NCBI RefSeq assembly: GCF_037203705.1
Contig: NZ_JBBCAT010000005.1
Location: forward strand, 1-64,000
DNA length: 64,000 nucleotides
Reading direction: 5' to 3'
From: Prosthecomicrobium sp. N25
Lineage (GTDB): Bacteria; Pseudomonadota; Alphaproteobacteria; Rhizobiales; Ancalomicrobiaceae
Shown: positions 46,009 through 55,149 of the stretch, in pieces
How the letters are laid out: each line of letters starts with the position of its first letter
How positions within the stretch are numbered: position 1 is the first letter of the stretch
Notes under the pieces: generated by a model
The model's database searches: none
The model's input: only the letters and a program-made list of their open reading frames with translations
What the model was told of the DNA's origin: nothing
Position numbers and translations under genes: made by a program

Positions 46009-46197
46009 ATGACGGGCGAGACGCGTGACCAGACCCCGGGACCGGCGACGAACCCCGGCGACGAGGCGCCTCCGGGGACGCCGGGCACCGGCGAGACCCT
46101 CTGCCCGGATTGCCGGGGCACGGGGATGCGGGCCGACGGGCCCTGCCGGACCTGCGGGGGAACGGGGCGGGTCACGAAAGGGATCGGCGGCGCCTGA
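46009..46197 (+). CDS. Mini DnaJ-type zinc-finger protein
   Basis: 62 aa with two CxxCxGxG motifs: CPDCRGTG and CRTCGGTG, the DnaJ cysteine-rich unit, after a proline- and glycine-rich N-terminus. Predicted to bind one zinc. Lies 54 nt past the polymerase gene with GGGAGG 13 nt upstream. No J domain, so a small adaptor or redox protein is all that can be said. Confidence 0.7.
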   Translation: MTGETRDQTPGPATNPGDEAPPGTPGTGETLCPDCRGTGMRADGPCRTCGGTGRVTKGIGGA

Positions 46198-46213
46198 GCC
46201 CCGGGCCTGGCCT

Positions 46214-46441
46214 TCAGCGCCGCGGCGCAACGGTCCCGACGGCCTCGGGGCGCTGCGCCTCCGGGCCGCGGTCGGGCACGAGCAGGTGGCCGAACAGGAT
46301 CGCCAGGAACAGAGAGCCGAGCACGGGGGCGAGCAGCAGTGCCGCGATCCGCAGCCGGGCGGCGAGGCGCGAGCCCTCGGGCCCGAAGTAGGGGCCCGGG
46401 CCGGCCGGCGGTCTGAATGCGTTGTTGTCGGCAGGTGTCAT
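46214..46441 (-). CDS. Small single-span membrane protein
   Basis: 75 aa from ATG 46441 (MTPADNNAFRPPAGPGPYFG), with one strong hydrophobic helix IAALLLAPVLGSLFLAILFGHLLV. A longer frame from 46492 is open. No recognisable family. Convergent with the zinc-finger gene. Confidence 0.5.
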   Translation of the reverse strand: MTPADNNAFRPPAGPGPYFGPEGSRLAARLRIAALLLAPVLGSLFLAILFGHLLVPDRGPEAQRPEAVGTVAPRR

Positions 46442-46799
46442 CACGAATCCCGGGGGTGGCCGCCGCATCTGGGCACCGCTCGCGCGCATCATTCCCGACT
46501 TGCCGGGGCCCGGGAATCCTACGTTCGGCTATGTATCGCGGCGGACGGTCCGGCCGGGGAACGGCCCTGCGCCCGACCGCCACGGCAATCCTCGCGTTGG
46601 GCGTCGAGCCGCAACCGTCGCGAAGGCGACACAGCCGAGATGGACGTGGCACCCACCTCCGGGACCCGGGCGCACCCTCTCCCGCCCGTTCCCGGCCGGA
46701 GCGCAGCGCAGGGCCGGCGGCCCCGGCATGCAGCGCGCCGATCCCGTCCGAGGCATCAAAAATTCTTGTATTCAAGCGAAAGCTTGTGTAGTCTTTGAT

Positions 46800-46876
46800 C
46801 GGACGGTCAAGACCTGACCGGACGGTTTCCTCCGCCTGCATGCCGCTTCGGGCCCCCATCGGGGGCCCGCTTTCTT
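46800..46876 (+). ncRNA. Candidate small RNA
   Basis: About 77 nt between a promoter-like pair (CTTGTA 46765-46770, GTAGTC 46788-46793) and a rho-independent terminator. It contains GGTTTCCTCCGCC, a CCTCC stretch that could pair with Shine-Dalgarno sequences, as in rhizobial anti-SD sRNAs. Could equally be a leader of the Kef transcript. Confidence 0.35.
46849..46876 (+). terminator. Rho-independent terminator
   Basis: 9-bp perfect GC stem (46849-46857 with 46861-46869), ATC loop, then CTTTCTT. The best terminator in this part of the window, yet no protein gene precedes it on this strand for 650 nt. Confidence 0.75.
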
Positions 46877-46990
46877 CGCCGGCCTGCCGCAGCGGCAGAT
46901 CTCCTTTCCTAACACCATGAACCCGCGGGCCTTTCCAGACCGTGGAGACCTGCCGCACACTGGGCAGGACGATGGTCTGGAGAGAATCGG

Positions 46991-48751
46991 ATGGCGGGTG
47001 GCGTTGATCCCGGGGCGTTCAAGGACGCGCTGCTCGTCCTCGGCACCGCCGGGATCGTCGTACCGCTGATGCACCGGCTGAAGGTCACCCCCATCCTGGG
47101 CTTCCTGGCGGCCGGCGCCATCCTGGGACCGCGCGGCCTCGGCCAGTTCGCCGACAGGGTGCCGGGCCTCTCCTGGGTCACGATCGAGCAGACCGAGGAG
47201 ATCGTCGGGATCGCCGAGCTCGGCATCGTGTTCCTGCTCTTCATGATCGGTCTGGAGCTGTCGCTCGGCCGCCTGTCGACCATGCGGCGGCTCGTCTTCG
47301 GGCTCGGCGGGCTGCAGGTGGTCATCACCGCGATCGTGCTCGGCGGGCTCCTGTCGCGCCTCGGGCTGTCGGCGGAGGCCTCGCTGCTGATCGGGGCCTG
47401 CCTGTCGCTCTCCTCCACGGCGATCGTGGTCGAACTCCTGGCGCGCCGGAAGCGGCTGACTTCGACCACCGGCCGGGTGACCTTTTCGGTCCTGCTCTTC
47501 CAGGACCTCGCGGTCGTGCCGCTGCTGTTCCTCGTCAACACCTTCGGGACGCGGACGGACGGTTCGTTCCTGGGCGGGCTGTCGATGGCGCTCGTCCAGG
47601 CCGTGGTGGCGATCGCGGTCATCGTGGCGGTCGGCAAGCTGGCGCTGGCGCCGCTCTTCCGCATCGTGGCGGAGACCGACAACCCGGAACTCTTCGTCGC
47701 CGCGACCCTGCTGGTCGTGGTCGGCACCGGGGTGGCGAGCGCGGCCGCCGGTCTCTCGATGGCGCTCGGCGCCTTCGTGGCCGGGCTGCTGATCGCCGAG
47801 ACCGAGTATCGGCGCGCCGTAGAGGCGACCATCGAGCCCTTCAAGGGTCTCCTGCTCGGCGTCTTCTTCTTTTCCGTGGGGATGTCGATCGACATCGGCC
47901 GGCTGATCGCCAACCCGCTCCTGCTTGTCGGCCTCGCGCTCGCGCTAGTCGCCGTCAAGGGGCTAATCGTGCTCCTGCTCGGCCGGCTGTTCGGCCTCTC
48001 CTGGCCGGTCTCGATCGAGGCGGCGGCGCTCATCGGCCCGGGTGGCGAGTTCGCCTTCATCGTGGTCGGGCTGGCGACCGCCTACGGGATCGTGGACGCG
48101 GAGACGAACGGGGTGGCGCTGGCGGTGGTCTCGCTCACCATGGCGGTGCTGCCCTTCGTGGGCGATCTCGGGCGCAGCCTGGCGAGGCATTTCGAGACGG
48201 CCGGGCCGGTGGACCCGGAGACGCTGGTGGCGCCGCCGGAGAGCCAGGGCCACCGGACCATCGTGGTGGGCTTCGGCCGGGTCGGCGAAGTCGTCTCCAC
48301 CATGCTGAAGCATCACAGGCAGCCCTTCATCGCCATCGACCGCGACCCGACCACGGTCACGCTCGGCCGCCGCAAGGGCTGGCCAGTCTATTTCGGCGAC
48401 GTCACCAACGCGATGTTCCTGAAGAGCTGCGGGATCGACACGGCTGACGCGGTGGTCATCACCATCAACAACCCGACGCTGGTCGACCGCGTGGTGGAGG
48501 CGGTCCGCGCCATCCGGGGGGACGTGGTGATCGTGGCCCGCGCGCGCGACGCGGCGCATGCGACCAGGCTCTACGGCATGGGGGTGGCGGACGCGGTGCC
48601 GGAGACGATTGAGGCGAGCCTGCAGCTCTCCGAGGCGACGCTGGTCGGCCTCGGCGTGCCGATGGGGCCGGTGATCGCCTCGATCCACGACAAGCGCGAC
48701 GAGTTCCGCCGGATCCTGAAGCAGCGGCGGAGAGGGGCGGCCGGGGACTGA
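46991..48751 (+). CDS. Kef-type cation:proton antiporter
   Basis: 586 aa. N-terminal 390 residues hold 12-13 membrane segments of the CPA2 exchanger fold (GFLAAGAILGPRGL, ELGIVFLLFMIGLELS, LSLSSTAIVVELLARRKRL, LGAFVAGLLIAETEYR, LIGPGGEFAFIV). Residues about 420-570 are a TrkA-N/RCK domain, TIVVGFGRVGEVVSTML, binding NAD(H). Exports K+ or Na+ against protons; KefB/C-like, but no KefF/G partner is seen. ATG 46991. Confidence 0.9.
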   Translation: MAGGVDPGAFKDALLVLGTAGIVVPLMHRLKVTPILGFLAAGAILGPRGLGQFADRVPGLSWVTIEQTEEIVGIAELGIVFLLFMIGLELSLGRLSTMRRLVFGLGGLQVVITAIVLGGLLSRLGLSAEASLLIGACLSLSSTAIVVELLARRKRLTSTTGRVTFSVLLFQDLAVVPLLFLVNTFGTRTDGSFLGGLSMALVQAVVAIAVIVAVGKLALAPLFRIVAETDNPELFVAATLLVVVGTGVASAAAGLSMALGAFVAGLLIAETEYRRAVEATIEPFKGLLLGVFFFSVGMSIDIGRLIANPLLLVGLALALVAVKGLIVLLLGRLFGLSWPVSIEAAALIGPGGEFAFIVVGLATAYGIVDAETNGVALAVVSLTMAVLPFVGDLGRSLARHFETAGPVDPETLVAPPESQGHRTIVVGFGRVGEVVSTMLKHHRQPFIAIDRDPTTVTLGRRKGWPVYFGDVTNAMFLKSCGIDTADAVVITINNPTLVDRVVEAVRAIRGDVVIVARARDAAHATRLYGMGVADAVPETIEASLQLSEATLVGLGVPMGPVIASIHDKRDEFRRILKQRRRGAAGD

Positions 48752-48836
48752 AAGTCCGTCGCATTTTACGGATCCGCGTAGCCGATCCTTAAGATCCCGG
48801 ACCGTAGGCTCGATCCCTCATCGGAGGGTCGAGACC

Positions 48837-49808
48837 GTGACGAGCGCCGGCACTGCCTACCTGTACAGCCTGATCGTGCCCGTCCGGGACGACGAGGCCG
48901 CGCTGCCGCAGATTCTCGGCCGTCTCGAGCGCATCATGGACCGGCTCGACGGCCCGGCGGAGGTCGTCTTCGTCGACGACGGCAGCCGGGATTCCACGCC
49001 GATCGTGCTCGCGGCGCGCGTGAGCGCGGACCCGCGCCTGCGCTACGTCCGGCTCGACCGCCCCTACGGCCGCAAGGCGTCCGTCACGGCAGGGCTCGAG
49101 GCGGCGTCGGGTGCGGCAATGATCATCCTCGAGAAGGGTCTCGACGAGGAGCCGGACGTGATCCTCGCGTTGGCGGAGCGCTGGCGGGAGGGCCACGGCA
49201 TCGTGGCGGTCACCCGCCCGGCGACCGGCTGGCGCCGGCTGCTCGGGCGGCTGCCGCTGGCCCCGCGGTCCGAGGTCCGCCTCGTCGACCGCCGCATTTT
49301 CGACGTCTGGCGCGCTCTGCCGGCAGCCCATCGGGACGCCGCCTGGGTGGAGGGCGTGCCGCAGGCCGTCGTCCCGATCGCCGCGCCGTCGGAGCGCCTG
49401 CGTCGTGGCCGGCCGCGCTCCAACCCGCTGGCGGGCGGCGACGCGGGGCCCTTCCCGGAGTCCGCGGAGCCGCTGCGCTTCGCGCTCGGCGTCGGCCTCG
49501 CCGTGATGGCGCTGTCGCTCGCCTCCGGGCTCGGCCTGGTGGCCGCGGGTTTCGGCAACGGGCCGAGCGGCGGGCTGCAGGCGGCGATGCTGGCGCAGAC
49601 TGGGGTGCTCGGGATCGCGATGACGGTCCTGGGCTTCGCCGGCTTCCACGTGGCGCGCCTGTCCTCGCCGGGCGGCGACCTGCGGACCTACGTGATCGGC
49701 CACCGGATCGGCTTCGACCGTCCGGCCGCCACGCCGCTGGCCGCGCCGGCGGAAACGCCCGCCGAGGCGCCCGCCGTGGTCGCCGACACCACCCGCGCCG
49801 CCTCCTGA
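48837..49808 (+). CDS. Family 2 glycosyltransferase, DPM1-like, with two membrane spans
   Basis: 323 aa with a GTG start. GT-A fold start YSLIVPVRDDEAALPQIL and VVFVDDGSRDSTP (nucleotide-sugar DD region), YGRKASVTAGLEAASG. Two hydrophobic helices at about 222-245 and 255-280 resemble the tail of ArnC/GtrB-type polyprenyl-phosphate glycosyltransferases. The middle is divergent: the expected DADLQ motif reads EKGLDEEP, so activity is uncertain. Alanine/proline-rich C-terminus. Confidence 0.8.
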   Translation: MTSAGTAYLYSLIVPVRDDEAALPQILGRLERIMDRLDGPAEVVFVDDGSRDSTPIVLAARVSADPRLRYVRLDRPYGRKASVTAGLEAASGAAMIILEKGLDEEPDVILALAERWREGHGIVAVTRPATGWRRLLGRLPLAPRSEVRLVDRRIFDVWRALPAAHRDAAWVEGVPQAVVPIAAPSERLRRGRPRSNPLAGGDAGPFPESAEPLRFALGVGLAVMALSLASGLGLVAAGFGNGPSGGLQAAMLAQTGVLGIAMTVLGFAGFHVARLSSPGGDLRTYVIGHRIGFDRPAATPLAAPAETPAEAPAVVADTTRAAS

Positions 49809-49833
49809 GCGGCCGGGTCGGGGGCCGTCCGCC

Positions 49834-51429
49834 TCAGGCGGCCTTGACCTTCTGGTAGTCCTTGACGTCCGTGAACTTCAGCATGGGCCAGCGGTCCTCC
49901 TCGTAGCGCAGCGAGTAGGGCGAGGTCGCCATGTAGACCGGGTCGCCGTCGAGATCGCGGGCCATCGCGGAGGTGTCGCGGCGGGCGAATTCCTCGAGCT
50001 TGGTCGTCTCGCCGGTCGAGACCCAGCGGCAGATTGTGAAGCGCGTCGTCTCGAAGCTGATCTCCAGGCCGTATTCGTTCTTCAGCCGCTCGGCCAGCAC
50101 GTCGAGCTGAAGGGATCCGACCACGCCGACGATCGCCTGGGATCCGTCGTAGGGCAGGAACACCTGCACGACGCCCTCCTCGGCCATCTGCTGCAGGGCC
50201 TCCTTCAGCTTCTTGGCCTTCATGGCGTCGGCCGCTCGGACGCGGCGCAGGATCTCCGGGGCGAAGCTGGGCACGCCGCGGAAGACGAGATCCTCGCCCT
50301 CGGTCAGCGTGTCGCCGATGCGCAGCGTGCCGTGGTTGGGGATGCCGACGATGTCGCCCGCGTAGGCTTCGTCGGCGATCGAGCGGTCCTGGGCGAAGAA
50401 GAATTGCGGGGTGTGCAGGCTCATGGGCTTGCCGGTCCGGACCAGCTTGGCCTTCATGCCGCGCGTGAGCTTGCCGGAGCAGACCCGCATGAAGGCGATG
50501 CGGTCGCGGTGGTTCGGGTCCATGTTCGCCTGGATCTTGAAGACGAAGCCGGTCATCCGCTCCTCGGTGGCCTGGACGGTGCGGCCGTCGGCCTTCTGCT
50601 CGCGCGGGGGCGGCGCGAACTGGCCGAGCGCATCGATCAGGTCCTTGACGCCCATGTCGCGCAGAGCCGACCCCCAGTAGACCGGCGTGTGGTGACCCTC
50701 GAGGAAGCTCTGTCGAACAAAGGGCTTGGACGCGCCGGCAGCCAGTTCCACCTCACCGACGAACTGCTCGAAGTCGGCGGCCGGCAGCAGCGCCTCGATC
50801 CGGCTGTCCTGCGGCCCGTTGACCGGGATCGCCTCCTCGGCGTCCTTGAGCCGGATCGCAGAGCGGGTCAGGTCGTAGGTGCCCGCGAAGGCGCGGCCGC
50901 GGCCGATCGGCCAGGTCATGGCGGTCGTGTCCATGGCCAGCGTCTTCTCGATGTCGTCGAGAAGGTCGAAGGGGTCCATGGTCTCGCGGTCCATCTTGTT
51001 GATGAAGGTGACGATCGGGATGTCGCGCAGGCGGCAGACCTCGACCAGCTTCAGGGTGCGCGCCTCGATGCCCTTGGCGGCGTCGAGCACCATGACGGCG
51101 GCGTCGACGGCGGTCAGCGTGCGGTAGGTGTCCTCGGAGAAGTCCTCGTGGCCGGGCGTGTCGAGGAGATTGAAGACATGGCCGCCGTACTCGAAGGTCA
51201 TCACCGAGGTGACGACCGAGATGCCGCGTTCGCGCTCGATGCCCATCCAGTCGGAGCGCGTCTGCCGCTGGTTGCGCTTCGCCTTGACCTCGCCGGCGAG
51301 CTGGATCGCGCCGCCGAAGAGGAGCAGCTTCTCGGTCAGCGTGGTCTTGCCGGCGTCCGGGTGCGAGATGATCGCGAAGGTGCGGCGGCGGGACACGGGA
51401 TCGGCGAGGCCGGAGACGGGCGCGTTCAT
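49834..51429 (-). CDS. prfC: Peptide chain release factor 3
   Basis: 531 aa translational GTPase. G1 SHPDAGKTTLTEKLL, G2 region RERGISVVTSVM, G3 DTPGHEDFSEDTYR, G4 NKMDRE. C-terminal FRGVPSFAPEILRRV and GVVGSLQLDVLAERLKNEYG are RF3-specific. ATG 51429 chosen for family length; the open frame upstream to 51879 overlaps the promoter of the chemoreceptor gene. Recycles RF1/RF2 from the ribosome. Confidence 0.95.
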   Translation of the reverse strand: MNAPVSGLADPVSRRRTFAIISHPDAGKTTLTEKLLLFGGAIQLAGEVKAKRNQRQTRSDWMGIERERGISVVTSVMTFEYGGHVFNLLDTPGHEDFSEDTYRTLTAVDAAVMVLDAAKGIEARTLKLVEVCRLRDIPIVTFINKMDRETMDPFDLLDDIEKTLAMDTTAMTWPIGRGRAFAGTYDLTRSAIRLKDAEEAIPVNGPQDSRIEALLPAADFEQFVGEVELAAGASKPFVRQSFLEGHHTPVYWGSALRDMGVKDLIDALGQFAPPPREQKADGRTVQATEERMTGFVFKIQANMDPNHRDRIAFMRVCSGKLTRGMKAKLVRTGKPMSLHTPQFFFAQDRSIADEAYAGDIVGIPNHGTLRIGDTLTEGEDLVFRGVPSFAPEILRRVRAADAMKAKKLKEALQQMAEEGVVQVFLPYDGSQAIVGVVGSLQLDVLAERLKNEYGLEISFETTRFTICRWVSTGETTKLEEFARRDTSAMARDLDGDPVYMATSPYSLRYEEDRWPMLKFTDVKDYQKVKAA

Positions 51430-51664
51430 GGCTCGGGCTCTTGGGGGGAGGGACGAGCGGTAGATCGGGGGTTTGCGGGCGGATGTCAATGCGGACGTGA
51501 GTCCGCGCCGCGCCGGCCGGGCAGGACCGGACTGCGGCAAGTGTCGACCTGCAGCAACTATCATCAGTGCAACACCGTATTCGCTTTCTCCATGAATGTA
51601 TAAATGATCTTTACGGATTATCCCCCATGTCATGACAATCGAATTCCGTGACGTGGGATGCAGC

Positions 51665-53338
51665 ATGCGGGTCCAAGCTAGAATATTACTTATCGTGACC
51701 GTTCTCGGCGGCTCGGTGATCTTCTCAACGGGGCTCGGCGTTTGGTCGCTCCGGGTCGCCGATGCGTATCTCGACCGGCTGGACTCCTTTGCACAGCAGG
51801 CGCTCGTCGCCGAGAAGATGAACGGGGCGGTCGCGTCGATCACGGCCGGCAACCGCGGGATCACCTCGGCCCGGAACAAGGCCGAGATGGACGACTATCT
51901 CAAGGAGATCCGGGCGTCGGTGGACGGCCTCGACGCGATCGTGGCGGAATGGCGGGCCATCGTGCCGGAGGAGGGCCGTGCGGATTTCGAGGACCTCGCC
52001 CGAAAGGCCGGGGACCTCGGGCGGCTGCGGCTCAAACTGGCGGATCTCGGCGCCCGCGAGGGGCGGGAAGCGGCCATGGACAAGCTCAAGGAACCGGTCG
52101 TGCGGGCCAATCGGTTGGCCCTGCAGAAGAGCCTGACCGATCACGTCGCGGCGATCCGGTCCCGGCTCGATCCGCTGCGGGCGGACAAGGAGTCGTTTCA
52201 CCAGCAATCCGTCGCGCTGTTGGCGATCGCCGCGCTGGCGGCTCTCGGTATCGGTCTCGTGGTGGCGATCTACGTCGGCACCTTCATGGTGGTGCGTCCG
52301 CTGAGGGGCGTGACCCGGACTTTGCAAAAAATGGAGAGTGGCGACCTGTCGGTGGCGGTGCCCACCGCGCAAGGCCATGACGAAATCGGCGACCTGTGGC
52401 GGACGACCGCTCATTTCCTGGCCTCGCTGCGGGACGCGGAGGCGCTGAAGGCCGAGCAGGCCCAATCGGACCGTCGCCGCGCGACGGAACGGGCGCGCGT
52501 CATGGCCGAGATGGCCGACCGGTTCGAGGGAGCGGTCGGCGGCATCGTCCAGTCGATCTCGGCCGCCGCCGACGCCCTGGCCGCCCAGTCCCGCGAGATG
52601 CTGAACGGCGCCGATGCCACGGCGGCCCAGTTGGTGACCGTCGCGGGGGCGTCCGAGGAGGCGTCGAGCAACGTCCAGACGGTCGCCTCGGCGACGGAGG
52701 AGATGAGCGCCTCCGTGGCCGACATCGGCCATCGGGTCGCCCATTCGGCCCGCAGCGCCCGGGAGGCGGAACAGAGCGCGACCGCGACCTCGGAGAAGGT
52801 CGAGCGCCTGTCTTCGGCGGCCGACAGGATCGGGGCGGTGGTCGACCTCATTGCCAGCATCGCCTCCCAGACGAACCTGCTCGCGCTCAACGCGACCATC
52901 GAGGCCGCCCGGGCGGGCGACGCCGGCCGCGGCTTCGCGGTCGTGGCGAACGAGGTCAAGAACCTGGCCGAGCAGACCGCCCGGGCGACCGGTGAGATCG
53001 CGGCACAGGTCTCGGGAATCCAGGCCTCGACGGCCGAATCGACCGCCTCCATCGCCCAGATCACGGCCGTCATCCGTGATCTCAGCCGGAATGCCGCCCT
53101 CATCTCGGAGGCCCTGGACCAACAATCCTCGGTGACAACCGAGATCGCGCGGAACGTCCAGGAGGCGGCCCGCGGGTCGGAACTGGTGGCGGCCAGCATC
53201 GAGACGGTCCAGGGGTCTGCGACGCGTTCGCGCAATGCGAGTGCCACGGTCCAGGCCGCCGCTCAGGACCTCGCCCTGCAGGGCGACCGCCTGAAGGCCC
53301 AGGTAGCCGCCGTGCTGGAGACGTTGCGGGCGGCCTGA
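51665..53338 (+). CDS. Methyl-accepting chemotaxis protein
   Basis: 557 aa from ATG 51665 (an in-frame ATG at 51632 is possible). Membrane helix 1 at about 5-27, a helical periplasmic sensor of about 150 residues, helix 2 ([25 protein letters not shown]), HAMP ([25 protein letters not shown]), and a signalling domain with the invariant tip [17 protein letters not shown] and [16 protein letters not shown]. No CheR-tethering pentapeptide at the C-terminus. Ligand unknown. Confidence 0.92.
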   Translation: MRVQARILLIVTVLGGSVIFSTGLGVWSLRVADAYLDRLDSFAQQALVAEKMNGAVASITAGNRGITSARNKAEMDDYLKEIRASVDGLDAIVAEWRAIVPEEGRADFEDLARKAGDLGRLRLKLADLGAREGREAAMDKLKEPVVRANRLALQKSLTDHVAAIRSRLDPLRADKESFHQQSVALLAIAALAALGIGLVVAIYVGTFMVVRPLRGVTRTLQKMESGDLSVAVPTAQGHDEIGDLWRTTAHFLASLRDAEALKAEQAQSDRRRATERARVMAEMADRFEGAVGGIVQSISAAADALAAQSREMLNGADATAAQLVTVAGASEEASSNVQTVASATEEMSASVADIGHRVAHSARSAREAEQSATATSEKVERLSSAADRIGAVVDLIASIASQTNLLALNATIEAARAGDAGRGFAVVANEVKNLAEQTARATGEIAAQVSGIQASTAESTASIAQITAVIRDLSRNAALISEALDQQSSVTTEIARNVQEAARGSELVAASIETVQGSATRSRNASATVQAAAQDLALQGDRLKAQVAAVLETLRAA

Positions 53339-53457
53339 GGCTGGCCCCGGAATTCGGGGTACCCTGGCTCCCGCGGGGGGCGGCGTCGCTGCTCGGCCGC
53401 GGGACGGCACATCGGAGCGCCCTCCGGCGTTCGGGTGGCGGAGACGGGGAGGACAGC

Positions 53458-53841
53458 ATGGGTGAGGGATTCGTCAGCATCCGCTACATCGTCGAGGACG
53501 TCGGCGCCGCGGTCGCCTTCTATACCGAGCACCTCGGCTTTTCGCTCCATGAGGACGCGCGGCCGGCCTTCGCGTCGGTCACGCGTGGCGCCTTGCGGCT
53601 CCTGCTCAGCGGGCCGGCCAGTTCGGGAGCCCGGCCCATGCCGGACGGGCGCAAGCCGGTCGCGGGCGGGTGGAACCGCATCCTGATCGAGGTGGACGAC
53701 ATCGCCGAGACGGTGCAGCAGCTCAGGGCCGCGGGCCTGCCGTTCCGCAACGAGATCCTGAGCGGGGTCGGGGGCTCGCAGATCCTGCTCGACGACCCGT
53801 TCGGCAATCCGATCGAACTCTTTCAGCCCGGCCGAAGATGA
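53458..53841 (+). CDS. VOC/glyoxalase-family protein
   Basis: 127 aa with the two beta-alpha-beta-beta-beta modules of the vicinal oxygen chelate fold: VSIRYIVEDVGAAVAFYTEHLGF and NRILIEVDDIAETVQQLRAAG, ending QILLDDPFGNPIELFQP, whose Glu is a typical metal ligand. Specific reaction unknown. ATG 53458 after GGGGAGGACAGC. Confidence 0.87.
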   Translation: MGEGFVSIRYIVEDVGAAVAFYTEHLGFSLHEDARPAFASVTRGALRLLLSGPASSGARPMPDGRKPVAGGWNRILIEVDDIAETVQQLRAAGLPFRNEILSGVGGSQILLDDPFGNPIELFQPGRR

Positions 53842-54264
53842 TGGCTTATCCGGGCCGGCCGTAGCCGCGGTGCAGGAGACGGTGCGAAGCCGGCCCGCCA
53901 GTCTCCGACGGCGTCTTTCTTCCAGACCGCTCGGCCGATCTCGGCAGGTCGCCGGCGGATACTGGCAAGATCTGCGTCCCCGGCCCGGGAGCAGGATCAA
54001 ATACGTTGTATGCAAGGCGGAATCCCGGTCGATTTTTTACGTTTAAATCGAGCGTACTACTCCGAATCTTGACAGGTTTTCTTCAGGATCCCCATCCTCG
54101 TCAATCATATTGGAGTGAATTGACCGACCTGATCCCTATTCGGGTCCGTCAAACCTTCCCTGCCTTCGCAAAATGGTTTACCAATCGTTACGTTGCGCGG
54201 CCGATTGAGCGTTCATGGCGGGCTTTCGCCATGGACCAGTTTTGTATCGAGTTCGGAGAGTAAC
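53842..54264. other. Intergenic region, AT-rich promoter for the RTX-like gene
   Basis: 423 nt; the right half is clearly AT-richer than the surroundings. A TTGACA at 54069-54074 is a possible -35 without a convincing -10. Short open frames here have no family match. Confidence 0.45.
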
Positions 54265-55062
54265 ATGAGTACGATCATTGGCACGGATGCGAGTACCCAG
54301 CTGCGCGGAACGAACGACAGCGACACCATCATCGGCAATGGCGGCAACGATACGCTGGTGGGGCTTGCGGGCGTCGACACCTACGTCTTCAATTTCACGG
54401 TCCAGCAGACGGAGGCCGAGGACTTCACAACCTGGGCGTCCCATTGGCCGGGCTTTACAAGTTCGCGGGTGACGTTCGATTCCACCGGCGACGTGGCCGA
54501 CGGCACGGCGCCCGGGCAGTTCGACCTCGCCTACAAGGCCTGGCTCTCGTACCTGGTCGAGACCTACCATCTCGGCAAGGACCTGGACGGCGACGGCAAG
54601 GTCGGGGTCCGGCTCGACATCGACGGATCGGTGGCGCCCGGCACGGGCGAGCGCATGCCGCTGATCGAGGGGCTGAGCGAGGCCGACATGGCCAAGCTCT
54701 TCACGGACATCGACGATTTCAGGAACGGCAACAAGACCTGGCAGTATCTCGGGACCTTCGGGGCCGACAGCACCAAGATCGCCGCCTCCGACGGCAACGA
54801 CATCATCTACGACAGCTGGGGCCAGACCGCCGAGGGAACGGCCGCCAACAAGCTGGTGTTTCACGGCATGACGGCCGCCCAGTGGGACACGATGGTGGCG
54901 AGCGGCGACATCACCGGATCGGTGGGTGCCTACGATCCGCGCGACGCGATCGCGGATTTCAAGATCTCGTGGGCCGGCGGATCGATCGTCATCGCCGGGA
55001 CGGAGAAGTTCCACTTCACCAGCCTGACGGAAGTCAAGGATCTGATCACCTTCGATCTGTGA
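54265..55062 (+). CDS. Short RTX-type calcium-binding protein A
   Basis: 265 aa from ATG 54265 (GGAG 7 nt upstream). Residues 8-35 hold about two RTX-like nonapeptides (GTNDSDTIIGNGGNDTLVG). The rest is a roughly 225-residue domain shared with the protein at 55150-56094, including DSTGDVADGTAPGQFDLAY, an EF-hand-like loop DLDGDGKVGVRLD and the ending SIVIAGTEKFHFTSLTEVK. No signal peptide, which fits type I secretion by a C-terminal signal. I do not recognise the shared domain. Confidence 0.78.
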   Translation: MSTIIGTDASTQLRGTNDSDTIIGNGGNDTLVGLAGVDTYVFNFTVQQTEAEDFTTWASHWPGFTSSRVTFDSTGDVADGTAPGQFDLAYKAWLSYLVETYHLGKDLDGDGKVGVRLDIDGSVAPGTGERMPLIEGLSEADMAKLFTDIDDFRNGNKTWQYLGTFGADSTKIAASDGNDIIYDSWGQTAEGTAANKLVFHGMTAAQWDTMVASGDITGSVGAYDPRDAIADFKISWAGGSIVIAGTEKFHFTSLTEVKDLITFDL

Positions 55063-55077
55063 AGCGGCCAAGAAAAT

Positions 55078-55138
55078 GGGGAAGGCCCCCTGCGGGACCT
55101 TCCCCAGTTGGGCATCCCGGAGCCCTTCCGGGCTCGGG
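55078..55138. terminator. Two hairpins between convergent RTX-like genes
   Basis: First hairpin: GGGGAAGG 55078-55085 with CCTTCCCC 55098-55105. Second: CCC-G-GAGCCC pairing with GGGCTC-GGG (55116-55138), one bulged base. They lie between the two stop codons and can end both transcripts. Confidence 0.65.
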
Positions 55139-55149
55139 ACGTCCTGCCT

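Larger units (their letters stand above)
46442..46990. other. Intergenic region with an sRNA-like unit
   Basis: 549 nt. The first 300 nt shows only chance frames on both strands. At 46765-46793 a CTTGTA-N17-GTAGTC promoter-like pair precedes an 80-nt stretch ending in a strong terminator (46849-46876). The remaining 115 nt leads into the Kef gene. Confidence 0.4.
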
